A stretch of DNA of 64,000 nt from Acidobacteriota bacterium (GCA_016716905.1 JADJUS010000003.1:310001-374000); one strand, 5' to 3'; numbered from the stretch's first letter, positions 15,536 through 24,660 are shown. Notes: generated from the letters alone by a model not told the origin. Numbers and translations are program-made.

Positions 15536-18493
15536 ATGATGAAACGACTTTTGGGATGTGTTGCCACAGCAGCATTCGTGGCCGTGTTTTGGAGCACCGG
15601 CGTACCTGCGGCCGGCGCCGGTCAGGCACAGGCGCCGGGCCTGTCCGCCGATGCCCTCAGCGCGCTCGCGTTCCGCAGTCTGCCCACGAACGTGGTCACC
15701 GGCCGCGTTCAGGATATTGAGATCGACCCGAAGAATCCCAGCGTCTGGTACGTCGCCACCGCGTTTGGTGGGCTGTGGAAGACGGTCAACCGGGGCATCA
15801 CGTTTGAGCCGATCTTCGATAACTACCCGGCGCACAACATGTGCTGCGTGGTGGTGGACCCGAAGGATTCCAATGTGGTGTGGTTGGGCACGGGCGAAAA
15901 CGCCAGCCAGCGTTCCGCCCACTTTGGCGATGGCCTCTACAAGTCTACCGACGCCGGAAAGACCTGGGCGCGGTCGGGGCTCGCAGCCTCCGAGCACATC
16001 GGCAAGATTCTGGTGGATCCCACTAACTCCAACATCGTCTGGGTCGCAGCACAGGGACCGCTGTTCTCTGCGGGGGGCGAGCGCGGCGTCTACAAGACCA
16101 CGGACGGTGGGGCCACATGGACCCGTTCGCTCCACGTGAACGACACGACGGGGTTCACCGACCTCGCGTTTGATCCGAGAAATCCCAACACCCTGTTCGC
16201 CGGCACGTACCAGCGCATGCGTCATGTCGGCCAGATGATTGGCGGCGGACCGGATGGTGGCGTGTTCAAGACCACCGACGGTGGCCGGACCTGGAACAAA
16301 CTGACCAAGGGCCTGCCGCCTGGCGAAGTGGGCCGCATCGCGCTCGCGACCGACCCGAAGAAGCCGGGACGCGTCTACGCGCTCATCGATGCCAAGGTCT
16401 TTACGCCCGCCGGAGGCCGCGGCGGGCGCGGTGGACGTGGTGGTGACCCGGCAGGTGCTCAGGGCGCGGCCGGGGCAGCGGGGGCCGCTGGCGCCCAGCC
16501 GCCGGTCGCCGCTCCGGCACCGCCGCCGGAGCCGCCGCTGAATCCGGCGACCGAAGCCGATGGTCGCGGCTTTTACAAGTCCGACGACAACGGCGTGACC
16601 TGGGAGCGCATGTCGCGCGAACGCGGCGGTGGACCGGCGTACTACTCGGAGATCTACGTCGATCCGCGTCACGCCGACACCGTGTGGATGATCAACACCA
16701 ACATGCAGTGGACCAAGGACGCCGGCAAGACGTTCACCAACGTGGGCATCGAGCGCGGCTCGGGTGCCTTTGCCGTGCACGTCGACCATCACGAGGTGGT
16801 CTTCGACCCGACCGACCGCAATCACATCATCATCGGCAACGACGGTGGTGTCTACGAAACGTACGACGATGGCCAGTCGTGGCGCATGTTCACGAACCTG
16901 CCCGTCACGCAGTTCTACAAAGTCGGCATTGGCAACGAGAAGCCGTTTTACTCGGTCTGCGGCGGCACGCAGGATAACTTCTCCATGTGCGGCCCGTCGG
17001 GTACGTTCCACGTCCTGGGCATCCGCACGAGCGACTGGTATCACATCGCCGGCGGCGACGGCTTCCAGGCGTGGCCCGATCCGGAAAACCCGAACTTCGT
17101 CTACGCCCAGTCCCAGAACGGTGGGTTGTCGCGCTACGACCGGCGCACCGGACGCGGACAGAGCATTCGTCCTCCGGCGGGCGGCACACTGGCGGCAGGC
17201 GCCGGTGGCGGAGCCGGAGGCGGGCGCGGGGGGGCAGGCGGCGACCGGACCAACTGGGATGCGCCCTACATGATCAGCCCTCACCTGAGCACGCGGCTCT
17301 ATTGGGGCAGCAACTTCCTCTATCGGACCGACGATCGCGGCGCGAGCTGGGCGCGTGTCAGTCCTGATCTGACCCGGAACCTGGATGCGCGGGAAATCCC
17401 GATCATGGGCAAGCAGTGGCCCGCAGATTCCATCGCATTCCTCGAGTCGACGACCACGCTGAGCACGATTGTGGCGGTGGATGAGTCACCGTTGCTGGCT
17501 GGCCTGCTTTATGTCGGGACCGACGACGGGCTCTTTCAGGTCAGCGAAAACGGTGGCAAGACCTGGCGCAGGGTGGAGACGTTCCCGGGCGTGCCGAAGT
17601 GGACCTACGTGAGCGACGTCTTCGCGTCGCCCCTCGACGTCAATACGGTGTTTGTCACGCTCAATAACTGGCAGACCGGCGACTACAAGCCGTACATCGT
17701 CAAGAGCACCGACCGCGGGCAGACGTTCACGAACATTTCGGCGAACCTCCCGGCCAAGAACAATCTGTGGGCCGTGATTCAGGATCACGTGAATCCGAAC
17801 CTGCTCTTTGTGGGCACAGAGTTCGGCGTGTTCACGTCGGTGAATGGCGGCGCACAGTGGGTGCAGCTCAAGGGTGGACTGCCGACCACGCAGGTGCGCG
17901 ACATGCAGGTGCAGAAGCGCGAGAACGATCTGGTGCTCGGCACGTTTGGCCGGAGCTTCTACATCCTCGACGACTACAGTCCGCTGCGTGAAATCACTCC
18001 GGAGGCCCTGGCCGAAGACGCGCGGCTGTATCCCGTGAAGAACCCCTGGCTCGTCACGCTGGGCGGGATTGCGCAGGACGGTTCAGCCGGTCTTGCCACC
18101 ATGGGCGGTAACTTCGCGAGCCCGAATACGCCGGTGGGCGCGAACTTCGCGTACTCGGTGGGCCAGGCCATTCCCGACGGCACCAACCTGGTGTTGACCA
18201 TCACGGACGCGCGCGGCCAGCAAGTGCGCCGCATGCAGGTGGACAAGGCGCAGGGCCTGCGTCGCGTGCTCTGGAACATGCGGGCGGACCAGGCAGCAGG
18301 CGGCGGGCCGGGCGCGGGCCGCGGCGGCGCACCGGGTGGCGGCGCACCGCCACAGTTTGCCGGTCGCGGCGGTGGGGCAGGCGGCGCACTCGTCGCTGCC
18401 GGCACGTATCACGCTCAGCTCGGCAAACAGGTGGGCGACACGGTCACGCCTGTGGGGCCGATGCAGACGTTTCGAGTCCTCGAGATCGAGTAG
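15536..18493 (+). CDS. secreted sortilin/VPS10-like BNR-repeat beta-propeller protein, second large paralogue
   Basis: The protein has 985 residues. The ATG at 15536 has a CGGAGA RBS and opens a signal peptide (LLGCVATAAFVAVFWSTG). Asp-box motifs recur throughout (KTVNRGITF, KSTDAGKTW, KTTDGGATW, KTTDGGRTW, KSTDRGQTF). Near 910 the sequence adopts a FlgD-like beta-sandwich and ends TFRVLEIE. Three Gly-rich insertions (around 300, 570 and 935) consist largely of G, R, A and P and probably form disordered loops. It is similar in length and layout to the protein at 3638-6589 and is probably a paralogue. Function is unknown. Confidence 0.8.
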   Translation: MMKRLLGCVATAAFVAVFWSTGVPAAGAGQAQAPGLSADALSALAFRSLPTNVVTGRVQDIEIDPKNPSVWYVATAFGGLWKTVNRGITFEPIFDNYPAHNMCCVVVDPKDSNVVWLGTGENASQRSAHFGDGLYKSTDAGKTWARSGLAASEHIGKILVDPTNSNIVWVAAQGPLFSAGGERGVYKTTDGGATWTRSLHVNDTTGFTDLAFDPRNPNTLFAGTYQRMRHVGQMIGGGPDGGVFKTTDGGRTWNKLTKGLPPGEVGRIALATDPKKPGRVYALIDAKVFTPAGGRGGRGGRGGDPAGAQGAAGAAGAAGAQPPVAAPAPPPEPPLNPATEADGRGFYKSDDNGVTWERMSRERGGGPAYYSEIYVDPRHADTVWMINTNMQWTKDAGKTFTNVGIERGSGAFAVHVDHHEVVFDPTDRNHIIIGNDGGVYETYDDGQSWRMFTNLPVTQFYKVGIGNEKPFYSVCGGTQDNFSMCGPSGTFHVLGIRTSDWYHIAGGDGFQAWPDPENPNFVYAQSQNGGLSRYDRRTGRGQSIRPPAGGTLAAGAGGGAGGGRGGAGGDRTNWDAPYMISPHLSTRLYWGSNFLYRTDDRGASWARVSPDLTRNLDAREIPIMGKQWPADSIAFLESTTTLSTIVAVDESPLLAGLLYVGTDDGLFQVSENGGKTWRRVETFPGVPKWTYVSDVFASPLDVNTVFVTLNNWQTGDYKPYIVKSTDRGQTFTNISANLPAKNNLWAVIQDHVNPNLLFVGTEFGVFTSVNGGAQWVQLKGGLPTTQVRDMQVQKRENDLVLGTFGRSFYILDDYSPLREITPEALAEDARLYPVKNPWLVTLGGIAQDGSAGLATMGGNFASPNTPVGANFAYSVGQAIPDGTNLVLTITDARGQQVRRMQVDKAQGLRRVLWNMRADQAAGGGPGAGRGGAPGGGAPPQFAGRGGGAGGALVAAGTYHAQLGKQVGDTVTPVGPMQTFRVLEIE

Positions 18494-18497
18494 TGGC

Positions 18498-18584
18498 GGG
18501 GACGGGTGTCCCCCTGTGGAAAACTCCGGGCGAGGAAACGCAGTCGCCGCCCTGGAGTTTTCCATAGGGGGACACCCGTCCCCC
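18498..18584. repeat. long hairpin element (family C) between convergent genes
   Basis: The left arm starts GGGGACGGGTGTCCCCCTGT and the right arm ends with its near-perfect complement, giving about 35 bp of stem with few mismatches and a short loop. The element runs from 5 nt after one stop codon to the stop of the convergent uridine kinase gene. It could serve as a bidirectional terminator. The outer arms match those at 62437-62575. Confidence 0.8.
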
Positions 18585-19213
18585 TAATTTGCCGCCAAGC
18601 TCCGAATGAGCGTCAGGAGCATGTCGATCGCGACACTATTGTGTCCGCCGAGCGGAATGATGATGTCGGCGTAGCGCTTTGACGGCACCGCAAACTCCAG
18701 GTGCATGGGCTTGACCGTGCCCAGATACTGATCGATCACCGACTCCACCGTGCGCCCGCGCTCGGTGATGTCGCGCTGCAACCGCCGGATGAACCGCGTG
18801 TCATCGTCGGTATCCACAAACACTTTCACGTCCATGAGTGCGCGGAGCGCGGGATCCGTGAAGATGAGAATGCCCTCGACAATGACGGCCGTGCGCGGCG
18901 TCACCGTCACGGTGTCCGGCTGTCTGGCGTGCCGCGCGAAGTCGTAGACGGGCACTTCCACCGGGTGGCCGGCGCGCAGGGCCTTGACGTGTTGTACGAG
19001 CAGGTCCGTCTCAAGCGAATCCGGATGGTCGTAGTTGAGTGCGGCACGTTCTTCGAGGCGCAGCGTCGGATGGTCGCGGTAGTAGCGGTCGTGTTCGATG
19101 ACCGAGACCTGTGTGTTGCCCAGGGCTTCCACAATATTGCGGACGACCGTGGTCTTGCCGGAACCAGAGCCTCCGGCCACGCCAATGACGAACGGGAGTC
19201 GCGGCCGGCTCAT
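18584..19213 (-). CDS. udk: uridine kinase
   Basis: The 209-residue protein matches the family length. The P-loop GGSGSGKTT spans 14-22 (Lys20). The region IEHDRYYRD supplies the catalytic Asp, and NYDHPDSLETDLL plus the lid RRLQRDITERGR complete the uridine/cytidine-kinase signature. It phosphorylates uridine and cytidine to UMP and CMP in pyrimidine salvage. The ATG overlaps the TGA of the upstream PQQ dehydrogenase by the sequence ATGA, so the two are translationally coupled. The stop abuts a long hairpin element. It complements the salvage genes at 48-52 kb. Confidence 0.92.
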   Translation of the reverse strand: MSRPRLPFVIGVAGGSGSGKTTVVRNIVEALGNTQVSVIEHDRYYRDHPTLRLEERAALNYDHPDSLETDLLVQHVKALRAGHPVEVPVYDFARHARQPDTVTVTPRTAVIVEGILIFTDPALRALMDVKVFVDTDDDTRFIRRLQRDITERGRTVESVIDQYLGTVKPMHLEFAVPSKRYADIIIPLGGHNSVAIDMLLTLIRSLAAN

Positions 19214-21188
19214 CGCGCGCCCGCGCCGCCGCCGCGCCCGGCGCGTGGTTGCGGAATGGCGAACGCCACGAGTTCAGATGGCTGGCCCGACGCCTGCTGG
19301 CTGGTCCAGAGCAGTACGAACTGGCGTCCATTCACCATGTAGGTCATCGGGGAGCTGCTGGCCGAGCCCGGCAGCGCGCCCTCCCACACGCGGGCGCCCG
19401 TCGTTTTGTCGAGCGCGCGCAGCATGGCTTCGCCGCGATAGCCGTCCGCGGTGAAGAGCAGTGTCTTTGTCGCGAGCAGTACAGGTCGTGTCTGCGCGCC
19501 GGTCGCCGGAATGGTGAGTCCCTTGAGCGCGGGGTTGTTGGCGATGGCCGCAGGCGTGTTGCCGTTGGCCACCATCCACGCGTGTTCGCCCGTGCGCAGG
19601 TTGATGGCGGTGATGCGGGATGCGGAGGCTTGATGATCGGCAACCCGCGAACGTTGGGCAGGCGGCCGCCGCCGCCGACATAGTTCATGTCTGACCGCTG
19701 CGTGTCCTTGATGAGCGCGTGCACGGTGGGGTTGGTCCACGAGCCGACATAGAGCATGCCGGTCTCTGGATCAAACGCTCCGTGTTCCCAGTTGGTGCCG
19801 CCAAGGTTGCCAGGCAGGCTCAGCGTGCCTTTGGTGCCGTCAGGCGCGTCCGCCAGCGACGGCGGTGCAAAGAAGGCGCCCATACGCAGCTTGCCGTCTG
19901 CGATGAGCTTCAGCGCCTCGGCCCGCAGCTCCGGTGTGAAATCGATGAGGTCGTTCTCGGTCACGCCCTGGCGGTCGTAGGCTTTGGGTTTGGAAGGGAA
20001 GGGCTGCGTGGCGGCCGCGCGCTCTCCCGGCACATCAGAGGCAGGCACCGGCCGTTCATCGATCGGCCAGATGGGTTTACCAGTGACGCGGTCCAGCACG
20101 TACGCAAACGACTGCTTCGTCAACTGGACCACGATCTCGCGCGGCTGGCCATCAACCGTCACGTCGGCCAGAATCGGCGCCGTTGGATTGTCCCAATCCC
20201 AAATGTCGTGATGGACGGTCTGGAAATGCCACAGGCGTCGGCCTGTGCGCACGTCGAGGCAGGCAAGCGTCGAGGAAAACAGATTGGCGCCCAGCCGATG
20301 GCCGCCGTAGTAATCGCCGGTGGCCGCCTCAAGAGGCAAGTACAGGTAGCCGCGCTTCTCGTCGAGCGACAGTGGCGCCCAGGCGCCGGCGTTGCCCGTA
20401 TATTCAGCGGAACCGGCCTCCCATGTTTCGTAGCCCTCTTCACCTTTCTGCGGAATGGTGTTGAAGCGCCACTTCAGGGCCCCGGTCCTGGCATCAACAG
20501 CCAGAATGCGGCCCGGGACGTTCTTGTACGAGGGCGGGCGCGTGCCCACTTCGAGCGCAGGCCCGATCACCACGATGTCCTCGAACACTAACGGCGGCGA
20601 CGAATTTCCGATGGCCGCCGTCTTTGCGTCCACCTCAACGCCCAGCAGCGACTTCAGGTCCACGACCCCGTCACGGCCGAAATTCGAAACGGGCCGGCCG
20701 GTGCGGGCATCGAGCGCGACCAGGCGAAAGCCAGGGGTGACGGTGAAGATGCGCTCCTCCGTGCCGTTGGTCCAGTACGACACGCCGCGCCCGGCATCGC
20801 GCCTGGGCGCTGCCGCTGCGCGGTCGGACTCATCCAGGCGCCATGTCCACCGGGTGGCGCCGGTGGCAGCATCTGCGGCAATGACCCACCGCGACGATCC
20901 GGTGGTGAAGTACAGCGTGCCGCCAATCATCAGCGGCGTGCTCTCGTTTTTGTATTCGGGCGGCGCGCTGAAGTTATCCGACTTCCAGCGCCAGGCCACC
21001 GCAAGGCTCGTCACGTTCGCCGGCGTAATGGCTTCGAGCGGCGAGTACCGTGTTCCAGCCAGGTCGCGATGGTAGTGACGCCACTCGGCGGCAGCCGTCG
21101 TCGCAGGTGGCACAGGGGGCGCCTGAGTCGCGGTGAATACGGCGACCGACGCAAACACAAACAGGGCAGTTCCAACACGGATGCGCAT
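19210..21188 (-). pseudogene. PQQ-dependent dehydrogenase (quinoprotein), broken by one frameshift
   Basis: From the ATG at 21188 (signal peptide MRIRVGTALFVFASVAVFTA) the sequence reads as a soluble quinoprotein dehydrogenase: WRHYHRDLAGTRYSPLEAIT, propeller W-motifs, WHFQTVHHDIWDWDNP, and NVRGLPIIKPP. After that Pro-Pro, near 19617-19625, the frame is lost. The expected continuation, RITAINLRTGEHAWMVANG to a TGA at 19210, is present in a neighbouring frame. Restoring one nucleotide rejoins a protein of about 660 residues. Everything else is intact, so this is a recent single-base deletion or a sequencing error. No cytochrome c domain is present. The end overlaps udk by 4 nt. Confidence 0.8.
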
Positions 21189-21251
21189 CAACAGCCGCCT
21201 CCGGGCGACGCGGTCATTGTAAGATGCGTGAGCGCGGGGGGAAAGGGCATC
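21189..21251. promoter_or_regulatory. divergent promoter region (PQQ dehydrogenase / SDR)
   Basis: Within ATTGTAAGAT (about 21215) the minus strand reads TACAAT and the plus strand TAAGAT, two overlapping -10-like boxes pointing away from each other. Leftward, a GGAGGCGG Shine-Dalgarno precedes the ATG at 21188. Rightward, GGGGGGAAAGGG precedes the ATG at 21252. No clear -35 elements are visible. Confidence 0.45.
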
Positions 21252-22043
21252 ATGGAATCTGGGCTGAAGGGCAAAGTCGCGATGGTCGCCGGCGCAAGCC
21301 GTGGTCTCGGATTGGCCGTGGCGCGCGGGCTGGCCGCCGAAGGCGTGAGCGTCTCGATGGCGTCGCGCAACACCGACTCGATCACCGCGGCCGCGGCTGC
21401 GATCACAGAGGACATGGGTGTACCGACACTTGCCTATGCCCTTGATGTGCGGTCTGGCGAGTCGATTCACGCCTGGTTCGATGCGACCACGGCGAAGTTC
21501 GGAGGCGTCGATCTCCTCTTTGTGAACGCCGGCGGACCGCCCGCCGGAACGGCGCTCTCGTTTGACGATGGGGCGTGGCAGGGCGCGTTTGAACTGCTGG
21601 TGCTCAGCGCCGTTCGCATGGTGCGGCTGGCCGTGCCTTCAATGAAACAGCGCGGCGGCGGCGCCATCGTCGTCTCCACCTCGTCTGCGGTGAAGGAACC
21701 GATTCCGAATCTGGCCCTGTCGAACGTCGTGCGTTCCTCGGTGGCGGCGCTGTCGAAGACACTCGCGAACGAACTGGCCGCGGACGGTATTCGCGTGAAC
21801 CACCTGCTGCCGGGCCGTATCGACACCGACCGCATCCGCGAGCTCGACACCCTTCGGGCAACAGCCACGGGCACCTCGGCCGATGAGGTGAAGGCGGGGT
21901 TTTCGAAGGCCATCCCCCTGGGCCGCTACGGCACGCCGGCCGAGTATGCGAACGCCGCGGTATTTCTGTTCTCAGATGCCTCCCGCTACATCACGGGCGC
22001 GTCTCTCCAGGTGGACGGCGGCGCGGTCAAGGCGGCATCCTAG
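21252..22043 (+). CDS. short-chain dehydrogenase/reductase-family protein with substituted catalytic residues
   Basis: The 263-residue protein has a Rossmann fold: GASRGLGLAVA (nucleotide-binding), NAG in VNAGGPP, and the C-terminal GASLQVDGG typical of FabG-like SDRs. Aligned on the KTLA block, the usual Tyr-x-x-x-Lys is Ser-x-x-x-Arg (ALSNVVRSSV), so the classical catalytic pair is missing. A divergent SDR subfamily with this feature is known in bacteria and its chemistry is uncertain. The ATG at 21252 follows a strong purine-rich RBS. The stop overlaps the GTG of crcB by one base. Confidence 0.78.
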   Translation: MESGLKGKVAMVAGASRGLGLAVARGLAAEGVSVSMASRNTDSITAAAAAITEDMGVPTLAYALDVRSGESIHAWFDATTAKFGGVDLLFVNAGGPPAGTALSFDDGAWQGAFELLVLSAVRMVRLAVPSMKQRGGGAIVVSTSSAVKEPIPNLALSNVVRSSVAALSKTLANELAADGIRVNHLLPGRIDTDRIRELDTLRATATGTSADEVKAGFSKAIPLGRYGTPAEYANAAVFLFSDASRYITGASLQVDGGAVKAAS

Positions 22044-22420
22044 TGTCTGCGCTCGCCGCCGTTGCCGCAGGCGGCGCCGTTGGCGCGGTGTTGAGATACC
22101 TGGTCACGGGTTTCGTGCATCGGGCCATGTCGCCCGCGTTCCCGTACGGCACGTTGACAGTGAATGTGGTGGGTAGCCTGGTGGTGGGGTTTGCCGCCGG
22201 TGTGTTTGCGGCTCGCGCCGAGACACGTGACCATCTGCTGCAGCTGTTCCTGATCGTCGGAGTGTGCGGCGGGTTCACCACCTTTTCCGCCTTTTCGGCT
22301 GATACCTATCAACTGGTTCAGCGCGGAGACCTGGCGTCTGCGGCGCTCAACGTGACGCTTCAGGTGACTGGGTCGCTGGCTGCGGTCTTCGCCGGGTTCT
22401 GGCTCTCCCGCCAGCTCTGA
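22043..22420 (+). CDS. crcB: fluoride-specific ion channel CrcB/FluC
   Basis: The 125-residue protein has four predicted helices. The signatures are GGAVGAVLRYLV, FPYGTLTVNVVGSLVVGF (conserved Asn of the TLxVN motif) and GVCGGFTTFSAFSAD, the phenylalanine-box segment of Fluc channels. Fluc proteins act as dual-topology dimers that expel fluoride across the inner membrane. The start is a GTG whose first base is the last base of the SDR stop codon, so expression is coupled to the SDR. I see no fluoride-riboswitch aptamer in front of the operon. Confidence 0.93.
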   Translation: MSALAAVAAGGAVGAVLRYLVTGFVHRAMSPAFPYGTLTVNVVGSLVVGFAAGVFAARAETRDHLLQLFLIVGVCGGFTTFSAFSADTYQLVQRGDLASAALNVTLQVTGSLAAVFAGFWLSRQL

Positions 22421-22424
22421 CGCC

Positions 22425-24341
22425 ATGCGCGCCGCACAGTCCGGGCCGGATCGACCGAAGGCTCCACCCTCACTCCTCGTGCTCCTTGGTCCCGCCGTCT
22501 TGCTCGCGGGCCTTGAGATCGCGCGCATACGCGGCGTCGATCCGCGCGCGTTGCAGGCCTTCGTGGGCACGGTGATTGCGCTTGGCCTCTGGAGATTGTC
22601 ACGAAGTTCGTCCCCGAGGCGCACGTCGCTCCTGCGCGACGTCGGCGTGACCGCCCTGGCCTCTTTGGCGATTGCCTTGGCGCCATGGGGACTGGGCTCG
22701 CCGGTTTTCAGCTCGATCACCACCGCCGTGCTTCCGGTGTTGGCCATGATCGGGAGTCTGCTCTGGCTTCGCTGGGACGAGGCTGAGCCGGTATCGATTC
22801 CAGCGGAGGCGCGCCTCGCTTCATCGGGCGCGTGGCTGTACGTCGCCCTGATCGTGTTTGTGGTGCTGGTCACGGTTGCCAACCGCGTGTTTGTTGGCGA
22901 CTTTCCGGAGGCTACCGATGAGGCGAGCTACATGCTGCAGGCGAAGTGGATGCGGATGCCTGGGTTCTCCTGGCACTTCGACCCGTCGCTCAAGGACTTC
23001 TTCACTGAACGTCACCTGATCGACCGTCCCGGCCAACTCGCGACGTTGTATCCGCCCGGGTGGCCGGCGATGCTCGCGCTCTTCGACGCTGTCGGCCTTC
23101 GAGCTCAGTGGGGGCTGTTCGTGGGGAGTCTGACACTGCTCTGTACCTACCGCATAGGAGTGCTGCTCCACGAGCACCGGGTCGCAGCGCTGGCAGTCGT
23201 GTTGCTGGCGTGCTCGCAGTGGTTTCTCGCCACGTTCGCGTCGTACATGTCACACGGGGTCACGATGTTGTTCGCGGCGGCTGCGATGCTGGCCATGCTC
23301 GAAGCCGACAAGCGGGTAGGCAGGCAGGGGATTGTCCTCTGGTGCGCTGCGGGAGCGCTGCTCTCCTTCACCGTGGCCTCGCGTCCTTTGACGGGCGCGG
23401 CGCTGGGGGCCGGGCTGGTTCTCTGGGTCTGGCTCAGGGGCCAGGCGCCGCTCGTCCAACGGATGCGCCCGGCGGTGTGCCTCCTCGTCGGCGCGCTGCC
23501 TGGACTGGCCTTCCTGCTGTACTACAACGCCAGCACGACCGGATCGGCCCTGCTGTTTGGGTACAACGCTGTGTATGGTTCCATGCAGAATCTCGGCTTT
23601 GGACAACGTGGCTGGCTCGTGTACGACGAGACCCTGACACGGGTCGCGTCTGCCGAAGCGTTCACCCCGCAGATCGCGGCCATGAAGTTCGCGATGACGC
23701 TGGCGAACGCCGCGATGACGTGGCTTCCCGTGTTCGGACTCGCGCCGCTCCTGCTTGCGGCACGGCACGTCGGTGTCCGATGGCACGCGCGTTCGTGGCT
23801 GCCGCTTCTGCTGCTGCCGGTCGCGTACTACTTCTACTTCTTCAGAGGCCTGCGTTTCTGGAGCGAGGCACTCCCGTACTTCACCCTCGGCGTGGCATGG
23901 CTGCTGATTCGTGTTTCCGATCGGGCTCCGACGTTAGGCCGGCAACTCGTCGGGATCGCGTTGGCTGGACAAGTGGCGATCGGGTTCACGGGTGAGGGGG
24001 GCGCGCCGTATGGGGATCGTCCCTGGATGTCGTACCGGCAGGGCACGGCAACCCTCGTCAACTTCCAGGCCGTCGAGCAACTGCGGGCGAAGCACGGGAA
24101 GTTGCTCATCTTCGCGAAAGAACCGGGGCCCGGCTTCGCGCCACTGCGCGATCGGTTGATGGTGTACAACGGCGACGGCGAGTCGGGAGACGTGCTTGTG
24201 GCCCGCGACCGTGGTGACCAAAATGCCGAGCTGATACGGCGTTACCCAGACCGGACGCCGTTCCTGTTCACTCGCACCAGTTCGGACGGGCGTATCCCCG
24301 CCACTGTGACGCCACTGGCCCACGTTCGCGAAGGTCGTTAA
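22425..24341 (+). CDS. GT-C-type membrane glycosyltransferase-like protein
   Basis: The protein has 638 residues and about twelve transmembrane segments. The first large external loop carries FPEATDEASYMLQAKWMRMP, whose acidic DE pair is the position of the catalytic acid in ArnT/PMT-like GT-C enzymes. It continues with the loop DRPGQLATLYPPGWP. The C-terminus is a small extracytoplasmic domain. It starts 4 nt after crcB and is probably the last gene of the SDR-crcB unit. The lipid-linked sugar and the acceptor are unknown. Confidence 0.68.
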   Translation: MRAAQSGPDRPKAPPSLLVLLGPAVLLAGLEIARIRGVDPRALQAFVGTVIALGLWRLSRSSSPRRTSLLRDVGVTALASLAIALAPWGLGSPVFSSITTAVLPVLAMIGSLLWLRWDEAEPVSIPAEARLASSGAWLYVALIVFVVLVTVANRVFVGDFPEATDEASYMLQAKWMRMPGFSWHFDPSLKDFFTERHLIDRPGQLATLYPPGWPAMLALFDAVGLRAQWGLFVGSLTLLCTYRIGVLLHEHRVAALAVVLLACSQWFLATFASYMSHGVTMLFAAAAMLAMLEADKRVGRQGIVLWCAAGALLSFTVASRPLTGAALGAGLVLWVWLRGQAPLVQRMRPAVCLLVGALPGLAFLLYYNASTTGSALLFGYNAVYGSMQNLGFGQRGWLVYDETLTRVASAEAFTPQIAAMKFAMTLANAAMTWLPVFGLAPLLLAARHVGVRWHARSWLPLLLLPVAYYFYFFRGLRFWSEALPYFTLGVAWLLIRVSDRAPTLGRQLVGIALAGQVAIGFTGEGGAPYGDRPWMSYRQGTATLVNFQAVEQLRAKHGKLLIFAKEPGPGFAPLRDRLMVYNGDGESGDVLVARDRGDQNAELIRRYPDRTPFLFTRTSSDGRIPATVTPLAHVREGR

Positions 24342-24353
24342 GGGATACCCGAA

Positions 24354-24380
24354 AGGCCAACAGATGTTGGCCTGTTGTTG
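24354..24380 (+). terminator. hairpin terminator candidate after the GT-C gene
   Basis: The 8-bp stem AGGCCAAC / GTTGGCCT has a 4-nt loop (AGAT) and is followed by GTTGTTG, a weak U-containing tract. It begins 13 nt after the stop codon at 24341. Confidence 0.45.
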
Positions 24381-24381
24381 A

Positions 24382-24495
24382 ACGCCCGCCTTCGCCAGGC
24401 AGTCGCTTCGCTTCTGGCTACGGTGGGCAACCTTCGCGGGCCACTGGCTGGCTCGCCAGCCGAAGCTGCCAGCGGAGCGAGCGATAAGCGAAGGT
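24382..24495. repeat. GC-rich intergenic sequence with short inverted repeats
   Basis: The stretch between the terminator and the tRNA contains GCCCGCC/GGTGGGC and CTGGCTGGC/GCCAGC inverted pairs and several CTTCGC/GCGAAG words. No open reading frame with gene-like composition is seen. It resembles degenerate copies of intergenic repeats rather than a known element. Confidence 0.4.
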
Positions 24496-24582
24496 TGGTG
24501 CGGAAGAGAGGACTCGAACCTCCACCCTATTGCTAGGACTAGCTCCTGAGGCTAGCGCGTCTGCCAATTCCGCCACTTCCGC
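24496..24582 (-). tRNA. tRNA-Leu, anticodon CAG
   Basis: The minus strand folds as a long-variable-arm tRNA. The acceptor GCGGAAG pairs with CTTCCGC, the discriminator is A and CCA is encoded. The D-arm region is GGCGGAATTGGCAGACGC. The anticodon stem CTAGC/GCTAG encloses CTCAGGA with anticodon CAG. The variable arm is a class II stem, and the T-loop is GGTTCGAGTCC. The 87-nt length including CCA is normal for tRNA-Leu. It reads CUG codons, the favoured Leu codon of a GC-rich genome. Confidence 0.97.
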
Positions 24583-24630
24583 ACGAAGGGGTCTTACAGG
24601 CAGGCCCGTCCACGTGAGACGGAAGCCGCA

Positions 24631-24636
24631 ATTATA
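24631..24636 (-). promoter_or_regulatory. -10 box (TATAAT) probably serving tRNA-Leu
   Basis: On the minus strand an exact TATAAT stands about 48 nt before the tRNA 5' end, which would give a leader of roughly 40 nt for 5' processing. No good -35 is visible. Confidence 0.5.
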
Positions 24637-24654
24637 TCCCAACCCAGTTCCTCA

Positions 24655-24660
24655 TATACT
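24655..24660 (+). promoter_or_regulatory. -10 box (TATACT) probably serving sppA
   Basis: TATACT on the + strand lies 22 nt before the proposed TTG start, with an AGGAG Shine-Dalgarno (about 24666-24670) in the predicted leader. Confidence 0.5.

Noticed and set aside
15434..17284. A 616-codon minus-strand open frame opposite the second sortilin-like gene
   Set aside because: No recognisable domain; the + strand frame has a signal peptide and Asp-box repeats.
19615..19625. Programmed frameshift in the PQQ dehydrogenase
   Set aside because: No slippery heptamer or downstream stimulatory structure is evident, and the family is not known to use one.
21189..22042. Fluoride riboswitch ahead of crcB
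   Set aside because: No aptamer-like pseudoknot sequence could be recognised, and crcB is internal to a coupled gene pair.
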